14,373 nucleotides of DNA from Gammaproteobacteria bacterium (lineage in GTDB: Bacteria > Pseudomonadota > Gammaproteobacteria > Chromatiales > Chromatiaceae): NCBI GenBank assembly GCA_019136395.1, contig JAGVUH010000047.1, forward strand, positions 1-14,373, read 5' to 3'. Shown piece after piece: positions 12,503-14,373 of the stretch (position 1 is the first letter of the stretch; the number at the start of each line of letters is the position of its first letter). The position numbers and the translations under genes are program-made. The notes beneath the pieces were generated by a model. The model searched no databases. It was not told where the DNA came from and was given only the letters and a program-made list of their open reading frames with translations.

Positions 12503-14041
12503 CTACTCCTCCAGGACGCCCTGGCGCCCTTCCATGAAATACGGGGACTGCCCCATCGACCGCCACTGCTCGCGCAGCCAGTGGTTATTGGCGCGGATGA
12601 AGCCCAGGGTGGTGGTGAACTCGCGGTAGGGCACGAAGTGGTGGCTGACCTGGGTAATGTAGTGCTGCACCTTGAACGAACCGCGCAGCACCAGGTAATA
12701 GCTGCCAATGCGCAGTTGCTCGTTGCCATGCACCACCAGCTCGCCTTCATCGAACTTGACGTTGTCGCGGTTGGCGGCCATCAGCCATTGACGGCGCTTT
12801 TTGGTCCACTCGCTGATGCTCACCCGCGCCGCTTCTGGCTCGTCGGCGACATGATGGGGCGGGGTGCTGGTGTCCGGTACCTGACTGGAATTGACCTCCA
12901 GCGGCCGGGCGCCATAGATTTCCACCTGGCTGTTTTCGTGGTGCAGGGAATGAACGTCGGCCACTTCGTTGGCGATGGCCACCGCCATCTGCTTGTCGGC
13001 AGCGTATTTGAGCGCTTGTCCGGTGACCCAGAAGATGTTGTAGACCTCGCGGTCATGGCGCCGGTAGCTGGCACTGCGCATCATGACAAACTCGCCGGCC
13101 CCGACTTTTTCCCCATCGTCCGCCCAGACGATCCGCACCTTTTGGGGGTCGATCTTTTGCCCGGTGTTCTCGATGAACTGGTTGTTGTCGAGATTGGGGT
13201 CGAGGTTTTGGCTGATCTCGGCATAGGGCGTGGGCCGATAGACCAGAAACGGACCATGATCACCGTCGTCAAGCTCGATATCGCGGTCTTCGATATACAG
13301 CTCGTTCCACGGCGTGTCGGCCTGATCCATCATCAGCTTCCAAGCCGTGCCGTTGTTTGTGGCGATCTGGGCGGTATAGACCGCACCGACCTCGACCTGG
13401 CCGTCGTATTGCACCTGCTCGACATGGCCGTTACCGGTCTCGGCCATCATGTTGAACAGTTGTCGGTTCCACAGCTCCTCCAGCAGGGTCTCGATGTATT
13501 GGCTGGCGGGCAACACGGCGTTTTTGATGGCCAGCTCGTTCAAGCGCAGGATCGGATTGAGGTACTGCCCGCTACTGCCATACCACTGATGCAGCTTGAC
13601 GATCTCGCCAATGCAGCCATAGTCGTCGCCGCTCAGGCGCACAAACCGGGTCGGCTGACCGTCGGGACTCATGGTCTCTTCGCGCGCCACGTCGCGGACA
13701 AAGCCGCGCATGATGACGGGGAGACGATTGGTGTACTTGTAGGCATCACGCGCCAAGCGGATCTCCACCACGTTCATCGGCGCGATCAGGCCGTAGATGC
13801 TGTCAACAATAAAACTGGACTGGCCACCGCCACTGCCGGCGTCCTTGCCCCACGGCTTGTCGGGGATCACCACCTCCCAGCGCCCCTTGGGGTTGTACAG
13901 GTCCTTGGCGGTGCGGATGGAACCGCCCTCACCGATGTAGGGCGTGATGTCCAGTTCCTGGGGCAGGTTGTCGGCTTGCGCTTGCTGCTCGGTGCGAAAG
14001 ATCGTCACCTGCGCGCCGGGGTAACAGGTCTTGGCGCCCAT
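12503..14041 (-). CDS. baseplate hub protein (gpD/gp27/XkdQ-like)
   Basis: A 512-residue protein, probably the hub that joins the tail tube to the spike. The N-terminus carries VTIFRTEQQAQADNLPQELDI and GEGGSIRTAKDLYNPKGRWEV. Then come VVEIRLARDAYKYTNRLPVIMRGF and VRDVAREETM (about 90-125), which fit a tube-like beta-barrel found in gp27/gpD hubs. The C-terminal part has FDEGELVVHGNEQLRIGSYY and HYITQVSHHF, a late control-like final domain. It starts in a TGATG overlap with the upstream gene and is followed by the spike gene, the usual neighbour of a hub gene. Assignment rests on fold-like patterns and gene order. Confidence 0.8.
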   Translation of the reverse strand: MGAKTCYPGAQVTIFRTEQQAQADNLPQELDITPYIGEGGSIRTAKDLYNPKGRWEVVIPDKPWGKDAGSGGGQSSFIVDSIYGLIAPMNVVEIRLARDAYKYTNRLPVIMRGFVRDVAREETMSPDGQPTRFVRLSGDDYGCIGEIVKLHQWYGSSGQYLNPILRLNELAIKNAVLPASQYIETLLEELWNRQLFNMMAETGNGHVEQVQYDGQVEVGAVYTAQIATNNGTAWKLMMDQADTPWNELYIEDRDIELDDGDHGPFLVYRPTPYAEISQNLDPNLDNNQFIENTGQKIDPQKVRIVWADDGEKVGAGEFVMMRSASYRRHDREVYNIFWVTGQALKYAADKQMAVAIANEVADVHSLHHENSQVEIYGARPLEVNSSQVPDTSTPPHHVADEPEAARVSISEWTKKRRQWLMAANRDNVKFDEGELVVHGNEQLRIGSYYLVLRGSFKVQHYITQVSHHFVPYREFTTTLGFIRANNHWLREQWRSMGQSPYFMEGRQGVLEE

Positions 14042-14373
14042 CAGGCGGTCGCCTCGGGCGAGATGTTGACCGCGCCTTTCACGGTGTTGTCGGCACCGCC
14101 CGAGCCAGCGCGCAGGGTCTGACTCTCGGTGCGCTGCTTGACACCATTTTGGTAATGGTTGACGTTGACCGCCAGGGTGCCAAAGTCCTTATTCGCCGTC
14201 GCGCTGAGGGTTTTTTGCGCGTCGGCATCCACCTCCTGGGTGCCCGGTGCGGGTGGGTTCGGCACCCACCCTTGGGAGCGCGCGTCGGTGCCGTCGGGGA
14301 CTGGCGGAAGACCTTGCAGCTCGCGCGCCTTGGCCGCGTCCGCCTTGGGCGCGCCGGTCGCGGTGGTGTCCGC
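14041..14373 (-). CDS. C-terminal part of an unidentified tail-operon protein (5' partial)
   Basis: The frame is open to the right edge of the window, so at least 110 residues are visible and the start lies beyond. The visible N-terminal part is Ala/Pro/Asp-rich and reads as a disordered linker (ADTTATGAPKADAAKARELQ, then GLPPVPDG). The end is a compact segment with DFGTLAVNVNHYQNGVKQRT, LRAGSGGADNTVKG and INISPEATA. A GTG at 14265 is in frame, but no convincing ribosome-binding site marks it. Its place before the hub gene is where LysM or tube-connector proteins usually lie, but I see no LysM motif here, so I leave it unassigned. Confidence 0.7.
   Translation of the reverse strand, partial: ADTTATGAPKADAAKARELQGLPPVPDGTDARSQGWVPNPPAPGTQEVDADAQKTLSATANKDFGTLAVNVNHYQNGVKQRTESQTLRAGSGGADNTVKGAVNISPEATA

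Noticed and set aside
12581..14122. A 513-codon open frame on the + strand opposite the hub gene
   Set aside because: It mirrors the hub gene, has no recognisable motif, and long antisense frames are expected in GC-rich coding DNA with biased third positions.
7774..14373. An extracellular contractile injection system or tailocin instead of a phage
   Set aside because: Gene order does not match the PVC-type clusters, and the adjoining integrase, excisionase-like gene and attP fit a temperate phage. A capsid region is not in view, so this is not fully excluded.

Overview
The window is the junction between the integration module and the baseplate/tail-fibre end of a temperate phage with a contractile (myovirus-type) tail. 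The DNA is GC-rich. The attachment sequence matches the 3' part of a proteobacterial-type tRNA-Arg(CCG) gene, which suggests a proteobacterial host, perhaps a gammaproteobacterium. The sequence alone does not fix the genus.

Left arm, + strand (1-1726): a tight early-type operon. It holds the 3' end of a small four-cysteine zinc-ribbon-like protein, a 76-residue possible membrane protein, an AlpA/MerR-type helix-turn-helix protein (candidate excisionase), and a complete tyrosine integrase with all six catalytic residues. Each gene overlaps the next by 20, 4 and 139 bases.

Attachment region (1727-1980): no credible gene. It carries 48 bases identical in layout to the 3' part of a tRNA-Arg(CCG) gene, flanked by two imperfect 24-base direct repeats that could be integrase arm sites. 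The 5' half of the tRNA is missing although the integrase lies on the side of the tRNA 3' end. That is the arrangement of attP in an unintegrated phage, or of a tandem prophage junction, rather than a simple integrated prophage end.

Right arm, - strand (14373 down to 1981): a late operon with almost no spacing between genes. In transcription order it encodes the C-terminus of an unrecognised protein, a baseplate hub protein, a gpV-like spike, a 178-residue protein of a recurrent tail family, a PAAR spike tip, an unassigned 176-residue protein, a LysM-gp25 fusion, gpJ and gpI. After a 112-base gap with two small inverted repeats comes the fibre/adhesion block: a collar-fibre-like protein, a DUF4815 protein, a 525-residue fibre protein with a possible carbohydrate-binding beta-sandwich, a 129-residue protein with YD-like motifs, a protein with six 15-residue repeats and a glycine-rich tip, and a 126-residue companion.

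The hub, spike and PAAR proteins would form the central puncturing device. The gp25 fusion, gpJ and gpI would form the wedges around it, and the last six genes would form the receptor-binding apparatus. I found no CRISPR array, rRNA, insertion sequence or defence system. The least explained parts are the attachment site and the fibre block.
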